Positions 41,420 to 51,127 of a stretch of DNA of 64,000 bases are shown here, in pieces. Position 1 is the stretch's first letter; each line of letters starts with the position of its first letter. Under the pieces are notes generated by a model. It saw nothing but the letters and a program-made list of their open reading frames with translations, had not been told where the DNA came from and did not search any database. Made by a program: the position numbers and the translations under genes. Origin of the DNA: Palsa-147 sp049279675 (GTDB lineage: Bacteria > Acidobacteriota > Terriglobia > Acidiferrales > UBA7541); the NCBI GenBank assembly GCA_049279675.1, contig JBAPOP010000053.1, positions 1-64,000 of the forward strand. Reading direction: 5' to 3'.

Positions 41420-42139
41420 CTATTTTGCTAGCGGGCGTTGATCTTCGGGCAGTCCCGCGGCGACAAGATCGCGAACGCGCTCCCGCAACAGCTCGCGACG
41501 CTCGAATTTGTAGTCCGCGGAATCCACAGCCGGCCCAAAGCGCACGATTACGCGACCCGGATGCAGCGCTAAATCCCCTTTGCGCATGATTTGCGCGGTT
41601 CCGATCAGCGAAACCGGCACCACCGGCACTCCTGCTTCAATTGCCATGACGAATGTTCCGCTCTTGAATGCGCGCAAGCGGCCGTCCGGGCTTCGCGTGC
41701 CTTCGGGATAGACCAGGAATGAAGTACCGCCGCGAATATATTGAATTGCTTTGTTGACACTCGCGGCGGCTGACTCTTTGTCATCCCGGTCAACGGGAAC
41801 AATCTGGCACATGCGCATGCCGGTGGAAAGAATCGGAACGCGAAAAACCTGCTTCTTGGCGAGAATCGCCACGCGGCGCGGAATGAATGGCACGAGAGCC
41901 ACTGGATCTATGTTGCTCGCGTGGTTCGAGGCGAACACGCACGTTTTATCGGGGATGTTTTCGGCGCCCTCGACGTGAACGCGGATCCCAACGAGCCGAA
42001 GACCGGACCGCAACGTGATCATCGCCATTTGGTACATGGCTTCGGGAGAGCCGATGATCCAGGCGTGAAGAATGAAGAACGGCAAAATCAGCAAAATCGC
42101 CAGGCCAACGAAGGAAACGAGAAGAATGGTGCGGATCAT
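41420..42139 (-). CDS. plsC: 1-acylglycerol-3-phosphate O-acyltransferase family protein
   Basis: The 239-residue membrane-bound acyltransferase has the four family motifs: NHASNIDP (the HxxxxD site, in VFASNHASNIDPV), PILSTGMRMCQIVPVDRD, FLVYPEGTRSPDGRLRAFKSG and VPVVPVSLIGTAQIM. It starts with a hydrophobic anchor (TILLVSFVGLAILLILPFFIL). It would make phosphatidic acid from lysophosphatidate at the cytoplasmic membrane. Relatives act on other lipids such as ornithine lipids, so specificity is inferred only. It lies just downstream of the M61 peptidase gene and may be co-transcribed with it. Confidence 0.9.
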   Translation of the reverse strand: MIRTILLVSFVGLAILLILPFFILHAWIIGSPEAMYQMAMITLRSGLRLVGIRVHVEGAENIPDKTCVFASNHASNIDPVALVPFIPRRVAILAKKQVFRVPILSTGMRMCQIVPVDRDDKESAAASVNKAIQYIRGGTSFLVYPEGTRSPDGRLRAFKSGTFVMAIEAGVPVVPVSLIGTAQIMRKGDLALHPGRVIVRFGPAVDSADYKFERRELLRERVRDLVAAGLPEDQRPLAK

Positions 42140-42154
42140 CGTGACTGACCGGGG

Positions 42155-43960
42155 TTAATCCGTTGTTCCGTGCAGGAATCCATCGCGGATGCGAAGCTGC
42201 CGAGGATTGGCATTCTCGATTTCGTCAACGCTCGAATCTTGTATCTCGTGGCTTCCGAGTACGATCGGCACGTTTCGCTCCTGCCCTTCGCGCCGAACGC
42301 GCAGCGTAACTGTGTCGCCGGGCGCGTGGCCACGCAGCCAGCCATCGAGATTTCGCGGCGGTTTCTCTCCATCAATCGCGAGAACTTCATCGCCGTCCCG
42401 GAGCCCGGCTTTTTCAGCGTCGCTTCCGGATTCCACACGAGCAACAAGCCAGTTGCCTCCCGTGCCGCGCGATCGAGAGAATCCCAGTCCAGCCTCCGTC
42501 CGCGGCGTTTCCTTGAGATGCAGGCCAGCAGCAGATAAAAATTCGTCGTAAGGGATTTCGTCGACGCCAGATACGTACCGGCGAAAGAAATCATCAAAGC
42601 TCTTGCCGCTAATCTGCTCGACGGTCGCGCGAATGTCGGCGCTATCGTTGTAATAGCGGCCGCGCATCGCGAATTCCGAATTCATGGTGCGCATGACGTC
42701 ATCGAGAGACTTTCGATTATCCGTGGCGTCGCGGATCGCGAGATCGAGCAAATCTCCTAGAATCTGGCCCTTGTTGTAGTACGAGATGCTGCGTTGGGGC
42801 GAATTGTAAGCGGTGTATTTGTCGAGCCAAGTATCGAGACTCGATTCCTCAGCGCTCTGCCACGAATGCGCCGGGCGATTCTGGAGGCGTCGAATTTCCT
42901 CAGCCAAGTCGGAGTAGAACTGCCCCTTATTCCATATTCCTGATCGAAGCAGCGCGAATGAGCCGTACGTGCTCGTGACGCCCTCGGCAAACCACAGCGC
43001 GCGCGTCCACTGCTCCTTCGTGTAATCCACAGGCTGAAGGATCTGCGGGCGAATCCGCTTTACGTTCCACGCATGGAAGAATTCGTGCGCTGCAATCTGG
43101 AGGATTTCTGGCTGCGACGCGCCGCCGATTGCGGTGCAGTTCGCGTGCTCCATGCCTCCGCCGCCCACTTCGGTATACGGGCCGATATGAAGGAAGAATG
43201 TGTATTCGGCGTAGGGCGCGCCACCCATCAAACGAAGTTCGTAGGCGACAATTTTATGAAGGCCCTCTTCGAGGCCAAACCGGTCCCACGACTTGCCGTC
43301 AACGACCACGCGAAAGTGCGCGCCAGCATCCGCGAACGTAAAACTATCGAATTTCCCTGCTTCGGCGGGCGCGTCCACGAGCAAATCGTAGCTTTGCGCG
43401 ACGAATTCATTTGGCGCAGGACCTGCCGGCAGCTGCGCTGCAATTTTCCAACCGGCGGGTACATCTATGAATTGAACGACCGACTCTTCCGCGCGGCGGT
43501 CGGGCAGATACATCAGGACCTCCGCAAAATTGACGAAGGCATGTTGCGCATTGAGCTGCGAATCGAACGGGCCAGGATCATCCCACTCGATTGTGTAGCT
43601 AATAGAGAGATTGCCGTCGCTACCACTCGCGGCCGCTCCCGGCTCGCCCAGTTGCCAAGTTTGTTTGTCGAGCTTTCGAACGCCGATTCGTTCCGCGTGT
43701 TGGCCTTCGCCGTGGACCACGCAAGCTTCTACATTCCTGACGCGATACCCGAAATCACGAATCTCGTAGAGCGCGTTCCACGCCGGAATCGCGACGACGG
43801 TTCCGAGCGGCGCCTTCGAGATTTGCACCGTCACGTGAAAGAGATGTTCCTCGGAATGGGCGAGCGAGATCCGGTATCGAATCGTCGCGCGCGTTGCGTG
43901 CGGAACGAGAAGCAGAAACACGATGAGCAGGATTGGGCGTGAAAGTTTTGGAATTTTCAC
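42155..43960 (-). CDS. M61-family metallopeptidase with PDZ domain, secreted
   Basis: The 601-residue protein begins with a signal peptide (RPILLIVFLLLVPHATRA). After an N-terminal beta domain comes the zinc site H292-E-F-F-H296 in QIAAHEFFHAWNVKRIRP, the M61 (glycyl aminopeptidase) signature. The downstream EGVTSTYGSFALLRSG region fits the family third ligand. A C-terminal PDZ domain (GLGFSRSRGTGGNWLVARVE to GDTVTLRVRREGQ) follows. It likely trims peptides or damaged proteins in the periplasm. The start is GTG 43960, whose GTGA overlaps the mpl stop codon, so it is translationally coupled to that gene. Confidence 0.93.
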   Translation of the reverse strand: MKIPKLSRPILLIVFLLLVPHATRATIRYRISLAHSEEHLFHVTVQISKAPLGTVVAIPAWNALYEIRDFGYRVRNVEACVVHGEGQHAERIGVRKLDKQTWQLGEPGAAASGSDGNLSISYTIEWDDPGPFDSQLNAQHAFVNFAEVLMYLPDRRAEESVVQFIDVPAGWKIAAQLPAGPAPNEFVAQSYDLLVDAPAEAGKFDSFTFADAGAHFRVVVDGKSWDRFGLEEGLHKIVAYELRLMGGAPYAEYTFFLHIGPYTEVGGGGMEHANCTAIGGASQPEILQIAAHEFFHAWNVKRIRPQILQPVDYTKEQWTRALWFAEGVTSTYGSFALLRSGIWNKGQFYSDLAEEIRRLQNRPAHSWQSAEESSLDTWLDKYTAYNSPQRSISYYNKGQILGDLLDLAIRDATDNRKSLDDVMRTMNSEFAMRGRYYNDSADIRATVEQISGKSFDDFFRRYVSGVDEIPYDEFLSAAGLHLKETPRTEAGLGFSRSRGTGGNWLVARVESGSDAEKAGLRDGDEVLAIDGEKPPRNLDGWLRGHAPGDTVTLRVRREGQERNVPIVLGSHEIQDSSVDEIENANPRQLRIRDGFLHGTTD

Positions 43961-45414
43961 AAGCGAGCGACTGATTTGGATTTCAGCCTTTCGAGAAGCT
44001 TCCCACTCAAGCCGTCGAAGCTTCCGTTGGACATCACAAGGACGACATCTCCCGGTTTTGACTCAGCCGCGAGATAGTCCGCGATTTCGGCGGCAGAGTC
44101 AAATGCGGAGGCGGGCTTGCCGTGAGCGCGGACGTCTTCGGCGACTTTGGCCGGAGAGAAGCGTTCGTCGTCACCGAGAAGTTGCGCTCGGCTCACAGGT
44201 CCAATGGCAACGCTATCGGCGACTGCCAGAGCCTCGGGCAAAACCTTTTCGAAAATTTTGCGGCGCATTGTATTTGAACGTGGTTCGAGCGCGGCCCAGA
44301 TTCGGCGATTCGGCCACTGGGTGCGCGCCGCTTCGAGTGTGAGCTTGATGGCCGTGGGATGATGCGCGAAGTCCTCCACCACGAGGACGCCGGCTTCCTC
44401 GCCTTTGTGTTCCATTCGCTTGCGGACGCCCTGAAATGTGGAGAGAGCGTTTTCAATGGCTTCGCATTCAACTCCACGGCCGTAAGCGATACCGATCGCG
44501 GCGAGAGCGTCGAGGACATTGTGGCGGCCGGCAACGGGCATTCGAATGCGCGTGACTTCATTTCCACGATACGCGACGCGAAAGTGCGTCATACCGTCTT
44601 CCCAAAGCAAGTCGCCGGCCGACCAGTCCATGCCTTCGGACAACCCGAACGTCTCAACCGGGCAAAACGCCTTCTCCGTGCACCGGCGGACTTCCTCGCC
44701 TTCGCCCCAAACGAGAATGCGTCCGCGGCGCGGGACGAGATTTACCAGCCGCCGAAATTGCAGCGAGATTGAAGCGAGGTCGGGATAGATATCGGCGTGA
44801 TCGTATTCGAGAGATGTAAGAATCAATTCGTCGGGATGGTAATGAAGGAATTTGGGGCCGCGGTCGAAAAACGCTGTCTCGTATTCGTCGCCTTCGATGA
44901 TGAATTCCTCGCCGCCGCCGAGACCGTAGCTTTTGTCGCCGAAGTTTGTTGCCACGCCGCCGACCAGGAAATCCGGCCGCCGTCCAGCGACTTGAAAAAT
45001 CCAGGCGAGTATTGCCGTTGTCGTGGTCTTGCCGTGAGTTCCGGCAACGACGATGGACGTGTGATTCGGAATGAAGAATTCCTCGAGGACTTCGGCCATG
45101 GAACGGTATGGAATCTTCTCATCGAGGATAAATTCGAGTTCGAGATTGCCGCGAGCGATGACGTTGCCAATCACAGCAAGGTCCGGCGCAGGCTTCAGAT
45201 TGTCTTCGCGAAAGCCTTCGTTCCATTTGATTCCGAGTGATGAGAGCAAGGTGGATGCGGGCGGATAGACGTTCACGTCGGAGCCGGTGACGTGGAATCC
45301 GCGTTCCTTCAGCATTCCTGCAACGGGCGCCATTGCCGCGCCGCCAATGCCGAGCAAATGAAGATGCCCGGAAGTTCGAGGCAGCAGATTCCCCGAAAGA
45401 TTAGACGGTTCCAT
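43957..45414 (-). CDS. mpl: UDP-N-acetylmuramate:tripeptide ligase Mpl
   Basis: The 485-residue Mur-ligase family enzyme has an N-terminal UDP-binding Rossmann domain (HLHLLGIGGAAMAPVAGMLKE), P-loop GTHGKTTTT (125-133), IIEGDEYETAFFDRGPKFLHY and a C-terminal domain (FEDFAHHPTAIK-type loop seen as VVEDFAHHPTAIKLTLE). GDEYETAFFD is characteristic of Mpl rather than MurC. Mpl reattaches the recycled tripeptide L-Ala-D-Glu-mDAP to UDP-MurNAc, so it also implies DAP-type murein. GAGGGAACTGA precedes the ATG. It overlaps the M61 peptidase gene by four bases, and the next upstream gene is LdcA-like, another recycling enzyme. Confidence 0.94.
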   Translation of the reverse strand: MEPSNLSGNLLPRTSGHLHLLGIGGAAMAPVAGMLKERGFHVTGSDVNVYPPASTLLSSLGIKWNEGFREDNLKPAPDLAVIGNVIARGNLELEFILDEKIPYRSMAEVLEEFFIPNHTSIVVAGTHGKTTTTAILAWIFQVAGRRPDFLVGGVATNFGDKSYGLGGGEEFIIEGDEYETAFFDRGPKFLHYHPDELILTSLEYDHADIYPDLASISLQFRRLVNLVPRRGRILVWGEGEEVRRCTEKAFCPVETFGLSEGMDWSAGDLLWEDGMTHFRVAYRGNEVTRIRMPVAGRHNVLDALAAIGIAYGRGVECEAIENALSTFQGVRKRMEHKGEEAGVLVVEDFAHHPTAIKLTLEAARTQWPNRRIWAALEPRSNTMRRKIFEKVLPEALAVADSVAIGPVSRAQLLGDDERFSPAKVAEDVRAHGKPASAFDSAAEIADYLAAESKPGDVVLVMSNGSFDGLSGKLLERLKSKSVARL

Positions 45415-45467
45415 TCAGTTCCCTCGACAAATGTATCGTGGCGGTCGTGAGCACGCCGAAAAGCTCT

Positions 45468-46421
45468 CTAGCCATCGCTGCACGCCGGCTTGAGAATTTC
45501 GAGTCTGGGCGCGGCATTCGCCGTCAATCGCGCTCGCACTCCCAACGGCAACGTCAACATCGGCCGGCTAGTGTGGCCGAACGGAATGTTCGATACCGCC
45601 GGGACGTCAAACTTTCGCGTAACGCGCGAAATCACTTCGCGGACGGTGGCGCCTCCCTCCGGGCCTTCGCACTCGGGGAAATCGCCGAAGAGCAAACCTG
45701 CAACGCCGTTGAGTTTTCCCGCCTGCCTCAGATGCATCAGAGCGCGATCAACCTGCCACGGCTTCATGCCGCGATCTTCGAGAGCTAAGATCGCTCCCTT
45801 CGTGTTGATGGACCACGGCGTTCCGAGGGTTGAGACGATCAGCGTCAGGCAGCCCCCCAGCACGATTCCCTCAGCATTGCCTTGAGCTAATGTTTCGCCG
45901 CCGAGATCGATCGTCCAACCGCTCGTCACGGACGAGACAGCCCGTTCAAACGATTTCCGGTCGTAACCCTGCGGCGAGTTCTCTCCCCCGTCGAATCCCG
46001 CCGCGAGCATCGGCCCGTAGAAATTGACCCAGCCGCATTTCTCCCAAAGGAACACTTGAAGCGAAGTCACATCGCTATAGCCGATCAGCATTTTCGGCGG
46101 CGACATTTCCTTCAAGTAGTCGACTTCACCGAGGAGTTCGTCGAGCAAATAATTCGAACCGTAACCGCCCCTCGCGCAGATCACAGCGCGCGTCTCCGGT
46201 TCACCCACTGCCGAGAGAAATTCTTTTACCCGATCAGCGACGCTGCCCGCGAAGAAGCCATCTCGCGACAGAACGCGCGGATCCCGGCGAACGGTGTAGC
46301 CCAAGCGCTCGAGCTCCGCAATTCCTCTCTCGAGTTTTTCGAGCTCGACGGGGCTCGAGGGCGCGATGGCGCGAATGGCGTCACCCGGACGAAGAGCGCG
46401 TGGCTTGAGAGGCATCAGCAT
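45468..46421 (-). CDS. ldcA: Murein LD-carboxypeptidase (S66 family)
   Basis: The 317-residue protein has the S66 catalytic residues in the expected places: Ser116 (IGYSDVTSL), a Glu near residue 210 (LALEDRGMKP) and a late His (PFGHTSRPM). The class-I glutamine-amidotransferase-like fold is supported by ARGGYGSNYLLDEL. LdcA removes D-alanine from murein tetrapeptides in the cytosol, giving the tripeptide that Mpl reuses, so the adjacency of these genes makes biochemical sense. There are two close ATG starts (46421 and 46415). The 53 bases to mpl suggest a shared message. Confidence 0.93.
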   Translation of the reverse strand: MLMPLKPRALRPGDAIRAIAPSSPVELEKLERGIAELERLGYTVRRDPRVLSRDGFFAGSVADRVKEFLSAVGEPETRAVICARGGYGSNYLLDELLGEVDYLKEMSPPKMLIGYSDVTSLQVFLWEKCGWVNFYGPMLAAGFDGGENSPQGYDRKSFERAVSSVTSGWTIDLGGETLAQGNAEGIVLGGCLTLIVSTLGTPWSINTKGAILALEDRGMKPWQVDRALMHLRQAGKLNGVAGLLFGDFPECEGPEGGATVREVISRVTRKFDVPAVSNIPFGHTSRPMLTLPLGVRARLTANAAPRLEILKPACSDG

Positions 46422-46516
46422 TCGAAGAATTCGAGGATAAGGAATCTTGCGGAGTGAGTCCAGCGACGCTGAGGCAAAAGATTCCTGAAACGCACAGCGG
46501 CCGATTACGCGCGCAA

Positions 46517-49144
46517 TCAGGGCGCTGACGGAAATTGCAGGAGGAAAATGTCGCCCAGGCCGCTTGAATTCGCGATGACGCCCGAAGTGACGGCTGGCGG
46601 CGCGACCGAAAATACAGCTAGGATCGTCCCGTCCTCACTGATCGGCACCGCAAACCGGGCATTGCGATCGGGCAAAAGCTCCGCCTTACCCTCGCCCGTG
46701 ATGGAGACCAACATCGTGTGCGGCGTGCAAGTGCCGCTGGTGGACGCGCTCACGCACGTCGCATGCACGTATCCTAGAATCGTGGACGTAATCGTCGAAG
46801 GAACTGTTGAAGCGTCGCCCGATGCGGCAGACGAATCATCGGCCACGAAACCGACGAAGCTGCCGTCGGCATTGATGGAAGGCGAATGACTTTCTCCGAC
46901 AATACCCAGCGTCGACATCGAAATTGACGGCGTGCAATCCTTCGGGGCGGAATCACCCAGGCACGTATCGCGAACGGCGATTTGCTGGCCGGACGTGTGG
47001 CTTCCCGAGATCAAATTTGTCGCTCGCGTGACGAAAGCCACGTAGCGGCCGTCGGCGTTTATTGCCGGCGCGAAACTCGGGCCGTCGCCCGTGGCACCTG
47101 CCCACGGAGCTGACAGCAAGAGCGTGGACGGCGCGCAATTTTCGGGTGCGGCGATTCCCTGGCAGGTATCGCGCAGGAGGACACTCGAAGTTCCATTCAA
47201 TGGGGCCGTGACGAGATTGACGGCGTCAGAATCAAACGCTACGTATCTTCCATCTGCTGATATCGAACTCTGAAGGCTCGAGCCCTTGGCCGGATGTCCG
47301 GATGTGTCTTGAGATACCAAGCTTGTATGAGATACGCACTGCGGCGGCGCGCTAACGCCCATACAGGTGTCACGCACATAAATTTGCGGGGTGCCGCCGC
47401 CAGCTCCTGAAACAAGGCCGGCGGAGATCGAAGTAAACGAAACGTAGCGGCCGTCAAAGCTGATCGAAGGAAATTCGCTCGGTCCGGTTGCGGGCGCCCC
47501 GGCGAGCGAGACCGAAATCAACGTCGTCTTAGGTGAGCAGTCGGCCGTCGCGTCGGGGCCCATGCAAGTGTCGCGCAAATAAATCTGAGTAGCGTCCGGG
47601 TTCGCGCCGGCGATGAGATTTGTGGCGCGAGATGAAAATGCAACATACCGCGCGTCACCGCTGATCGCCAGTCCGCGCCCTGCAGGACCGTTCCCCGGAC
47701 TGCCGTCACGTCCGGCGTCGACGAGGAGAGTTGCCGGGCTGCATGCCACGGCGCCGAGGCAAGTGTCGCGAACAAAAACGCGCCCGCCGCCGCCGTTGCG
47801 CACGAGGTTCGTGGCGGCCGATTGAAAGGCGATAAAGCGTCCGCTGCCGTCCATTTTTGGCGCGCCGCTCGGGCCGTTGGACGCGCCGTCGAACGCATTG
47901 ATTGAGACGAGCTCGCCCGCGGCATTCAGACTGATGGCAGGCTTAGCCTGACTGCCGGTTATCTTGAAGGTCACACTTCCGGATGTGCCTCCGCCGGGCG
48001 ACGGATTCACCGCCGTCACACTCGCAGTGCCACCGACCGCGATATCCGCGGCCGTAATTGCCGCCGTAAGTTGCGTCGCACTGACGAAGGTCGTCTGGCG
48101 CCCGCTGCCATTCCAATTTACTGAGGAATTCGGCACGAAATTCGAGCCGGTCACGGTGAGCGAAAAAGCTGGGCCGCCGGCCGCCGCGCTCGTGGGCGAC
48201 AACTCTGTCAACGTGGGCACAGGATTATCGACGGTAAACTGTTGCGCCAGAGACGTGCCACCGCCGGGAGCCGGACTTGTGACCGTTACGTTGAAGACGC
48301 CTGCCGTCAGAATGTCGCTTGCCAGGATCGCCGCAGAAATTTGCGTGGAACTTGAGAATGTGGTGGCCCGCGGACTGCCGTTCCAGTTTACTACCGAGGC
48401 GCTGACGAAGCCGCGGCCCATTATTGTGATTGCAAACGCTGCACTGCCTGCAGCGGCACTCGACGGATTCAGAGTCGTGATGCCGGGAATCGGATTTCCG
48501 GGCGGATCAACGTAGAACGGCGCGCTATTGGAAGTGCCGCCGCCTGGAGATGCGTTCACCACCGAGACGGAATCTGTTCCCGCTGTTGCGATGTCGGCAG
48601 CAGTGATTGCGGCGGTGAGTTGGGTTGCGCTGCCGAAAGTTGTGGCGCGCATTTGACCATTCCAGTTCACAGTGGATACGCCAGACGCGAAGCCTGTGCC
48701 AGTGACGGTGAGCGAGAAAGCCGCCCCGCCAACGCTGGCGCTGGGAGGAGCGAGCGATGTGATCGTTGGCACAGGATTGTTCGGCGGATCGATGAAGAAC
48801 GTGGTGCCGCTTGATGTCCCGCCGCCAGGCGCTGGATTCTCGACAGTGATGTCGGCGGAACCAGGAGTAGCGATCAAGTTCGCGGGAACTTGCGCCGCGA
48901 GCTGGTTCGTCGTGGTGTTCAGCGTTGTCGTCAGAGGATTACCGTCCCAATTAACGGTCGTTCCGGTGATAACGTTTAGCGCGACGACGTTAAGTTGAAA
49001 CGCTCCGCTTCCCGCAGTGATATGGGCGGGAGAGATCGACGAGAGAGTCGGAGTGGGATTAAACGTGGTGCTGCTGCAGCCCGAGAGGACTACTATCGCC
49101 GCGACCAGCAATCCGGCCTTCCATTTCGACACGATGCCTGTCAA
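46517..49144 (-). CDS. Large lipoprotein with four TIG/IPT domains and a Cys-paired beta-propeller
   Basis: The 875-residue protein has a lipoprotein signal (VVLSGCSS, Cys23). Four tandem IPT/TIG-like immunoglobulin domains of about 90 residues (about 27-395) share the motifs VNWNG and ATQLTAAITAADI, each ending in PGGGTS. The second half is a TolB/PD40-like beta-propeller with blade motifs such as SISADGRYVAFDS and AINADGRYVAFVT. Six blades carry a loop RDTC(L/M/Q)G with a second cysteine 6-11 residues on, probably a disulfide. It is likely outer-surface, perhaps for binding carbohydrate or protein. TTG 49144 has GGGAG upstream; GTG 49132 is an alternative. No homologue with known function comes to mind. 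Confidence 0.8.
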   Translation of the reverse strand: MTGIVSKWKAGLLVAAIVVLSGCSSTTFNPTPTLSSISPAHITAGSGAFQLNVVALNVITGTTVNWDGNPLTTTLNTTTNQLAAQVPANLIATPGSADITVENPAPGGGTSSGTTFFIDPPNNPVPTITSLAPPSASVGGAAFSLTVTGTGFASGVSTVNWNGQMRATTFGSATQLTAAITAADIATAGTDSVSVVNASPGGGTSNSAPFYVDPPGNPIPGITTLNPSSAAAGSAAFAITIMGRGFVSASVVNWNGSPRATTFSSSTQISAAILASDILTAGVFNVTVTSPAPGGGTSLAQQFTVDNPVPTLTELSPTSAAAGGPAFSLTVTGSNFVPNSSVNWNGSGRQTTFVSATQLTAAITAADIAVGGTASVTAVNPSPGGGTSGSVTFKITGSQAKPAISLNAAGELVSINAFDGASNGPSGAPKMDGSGRFIAFQSAATNLVRNGGGGRVFVRDTCLGAVACSPATLLVDAGRDGSPGNGPAGRGLAISGDARYVAFSSRATNLIAGANPDATQIYLRDTCMGPDATADCSPKTTLISVSLAGAPATGPSEFPSISFDGRYVSFTSISAGLVSGAGGGTPQIYVRDTCMGVSAPPQCVSHTSLVSQDTSGHPAKGSSLQSSISADGRYVAFDSDAVNLVTAPLNGTSSVLLRDTCQGIAAPENCAPSTLLLSAPWAGATGDGPSFAPAINADGRYVAFVTRATNLISGSHTSGQQIAVRDTCLGDSAPKDCTPSISMSTLGIVGESHSPSINADGSFVGFVADDSSAASGDASTVPSTITSTILGYVHATCVSASTSGTCTPHTMLVSITGEGKAELLPDRNARFAVPISEDGTILAVFSVAPPAVTSGVIANSSGLGDIFLLQFPSAP

Positions 49145-49268
49145 CCCGTTCGCTCCCGTACTATAGTCGCAAATTTATCCTAAACGCGCATCACCCGCGA
49201 GCACGAATTGCGGTTTTAAGCATTCGGATTCGGTTGAGCCCACGGAGGTTGGCTATCTGTGCCGACAC

Positions 49269-50177
49269 CTAGAGGCTGAATGCCGTGAGTTTCGAGAATC
49301 GCTTCGCACGGGACTCGATTTCCCGGCGGGTTAGCGTCTTCAAGCGATCCACACCGAAGCGCTCGACTGTGAAACTGCCAACGACAGAACCGTAAACCAT
49401 GGCGCGCTTTAGCGTTTCGTCGTTCACTCGGCCCACGCTGGCTAGATAGCCCATGAATCCACCCGCAAAACTATCCCCGGCGCCGGTGGGGTCGAAGACT
49501 TCCTCGAGAGGAAATGCCGGTACGGAGAAGAGAAAACGATTATGAACCATGAGCGCGCCATGTTCGCCACGCTTTATTACTAGAGTCTTCGGGCCCATTT
49601 TGAAAATGTGCTTCGCGGCGCGGAGAAGATTGTGCTCGCCGGTGAGCTGGCGCGTTTCGTCGTCGTTAATCATTAGGATTTGCGTGTGTTTTAGAGTTTC
49701 GCGAAGCTCCGCCGGGGTGCGCTCGATCCAGTAATTCATCGTGTCGAGAGCGACGAGTTTCGGCTTGCGCCGAACTTGCTGCAGGACAGAGCACTGCAAC
49801 GTTGGGTCGATATTGGCCAGGAAAATGTAAGGTGAGTCGCGATAGGACTCAGGCAGTTTCGGATTGAAATTCGCAAAGACGTTCAGTTCAGTTGCCAGCG
49901 TCGTGCGCTCGTTCATGTTTTGGTTGTAGCGGCCCGCCCAGAAAAACGTCTTGCCTTTGGCGCGCTCCAAGCCTTCGAGATCGATGCGGCGGCGGCGGAG
50001 GATTTCCTCGTCTTGCTTGCCAAAATCGTCGCCGACGACGCCGACGAGCCGGACCGGAGTGAAATTGCTGGCCGCGAGAGCGAAATAGCTTGCGGCGCCG
50101 CCCAATATGCGAGGCGCGTTGCCGTGGGGAGTTTCGATCGCGTCATACGCGACGGAGCCGACTACCAGTAGGGACAT
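49269..50177 (-). CDS. PfkB-family carbohydrate/nucleoside kinase
   Basis: The 302-residue ribokinase-fold protein has the N-terminal glycine pair GGAASYFALAASNF and the C-terminal signature DPTGAGDSFAGGFMGYL with the catalytic Asp. The substrate-binding start LLVVGSVAYDAIETPHGN resembles adenosine or ribokinase members more than fructokinases. It is 14 bases after mtnP on the same strand, so its substrate may be a ribose or adenosine-type product of nucleoside breakdown. A GGAG site precedes the ATG. The exact substrate is not known. Confidence 0.88.
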   Translation of the reverse strand: MSLLVVGSVAYDAIETPHGNAPRILGGAASYFALAASNFTPVRLVGVVGDDFGKQDEEILRRRRIDLEGLERAKGKTFFWAGRYNQNMNERTTLATELNVFANFNPKLPESYRDSPYIFLANIDPTLQCSVLQQVRRKPKLVALDTMNYWIERTPAELRETLKHTQILMINDDETRQLTGEHNLLRAAKHIFKMGPKTLVIKRGEHGALMVHNRFLFSVPAFPLEEVFDPTGAGDSFAGGFMGYLASVGRVNDETLKRAMVYGSVVGSFTVERFGVDRLKTLTRREIESRAKRFSKLTAFSL

Positions 50178-50191
50178 TCAATCTCCAGGGT

Positions 50192-51100
50192 TCAAGATAA
50201 ATACTTGGCCGCAATCGGCGCGAGACGCTTCTTCGCTGCCGCGGGAATCAATTTGCGATCGGTGAGAATCGCGTGAGCTAGAGCGGCGCCACACTTGCAG
50301 TCGCGGGTCTCTGGCATCGCGCTCACAACTTCGCGAACTACGTTCTGGGCGTTTTCGGCGTTGCGCGTCAAGTTCGCGATGATTTGAGTGACGGTGACGG
50401 ACGCGTGCGACGGATGCCAGCAATCGTAGTCGGTGATCATCGCGACCGTGGCGTAACAAAGCTCCGCCTCGCGCGCGAGCTTCGCCTCGGTGAGGTTGGT
50501 CATGCCGATAACATCGAAGTCCGTCTTCCGGTAAGTTTCGGATTCCGCGAGAGTCGAGAACTGCGGGCCTTCCATGCAGACATAGGTGCCGCCGCGATGC
50601 ACGTTGACTTTGGCGCGGTCGCAGGCGTCAGCGAGAAGGCTCGAAAGATGCGAGCACGTCGGCTTATCGAACCCAACATGAGCGACTACGCCGCCGCCAA
50701 AGAATGTCGCGATCCGGCCGCGCGTGCGATCGAAAAACTGGTCGGGCACAAGGAAATCTAGCGGGCGAAGTTCTTCGCGCAGGGATCCGACCGCGCTCAC
50801 GGAGATGACGCGCTCTGCGCCGAGAATTTTCATGGCGCAAATGTTCGCGCGATAGTTGATCTCGCTTGGCGAAAAGCGATGGCCGCGGCCATGACGGGCA
50901 AGAAAGGCCACGCGTTTGCCGCCGAGCGAGCCGACCACGAAGGCGTCGGAGGGATCGCCGAAGGGAGTGCGCACGCGCACTTCCTTCGCATCGGAGAAAC
51001 CTTCGAAGGAATACAGCCCGCTTCCGCCGATGATTCCGATGAGCGCGGGCACGGCTGCTCGCTTCGTATGTGGTTTTGTTTTGGACGCCGCCTTCTTCAC
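50192..51100 (-). CDS. mtnP: S-methyl-5'-thioadenosine phosphorylase family protein
   Basis: The 302-residue PNP-family phosphorylase shows IGIIGGSGLYSFEGF near the start, LARHGRGHRFSPSEINYRANI (phosphate site), CMEGPQFSTLAESETYR, DVIGMTNLTEAKLAREAELCY and MITDYDCWHP. It cleaves methylthioadenosine to adenine and methylthioribose-1-phosphate; relatives use 5'-deoxyadenosine or inosine, so substrate range is inferred. It starts at GTG 51100 with GAGG close upstream and sits between an MBL hydrolase and a PfkB kinase, all one direction. Confidence 0.93.
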   Translation of the reverse strand: MKKAASKTKPHTKRAAVPALIGIIGGSGLYSFEGFSDAKEVRVRTPFGDPSDAFVVGSLGGKRVAFLARHGRGHRFSPSEINYRANICAMKILGAERVISVSAVGSLREELRPLDFLVPDQFFDRTRGRIATFFGGGVVAHVGFDKPTCSHLSSLLADACDRAKVNVHRGGTYVCMEGPQFSTLAESETYRKTDFDVIGMTNLTEAKLAREAELCYATVAMITDYDCWHPSHASVTVTQIIANLTRNAENAQNVVREVVSAMPETRDCKCGAALAHAILTDRKLIPAAAKKRLAPIAAKYLS

Positions 51101-51127
51101 ATCGCCTCTTTTTTCGTCAGCTCTTTC

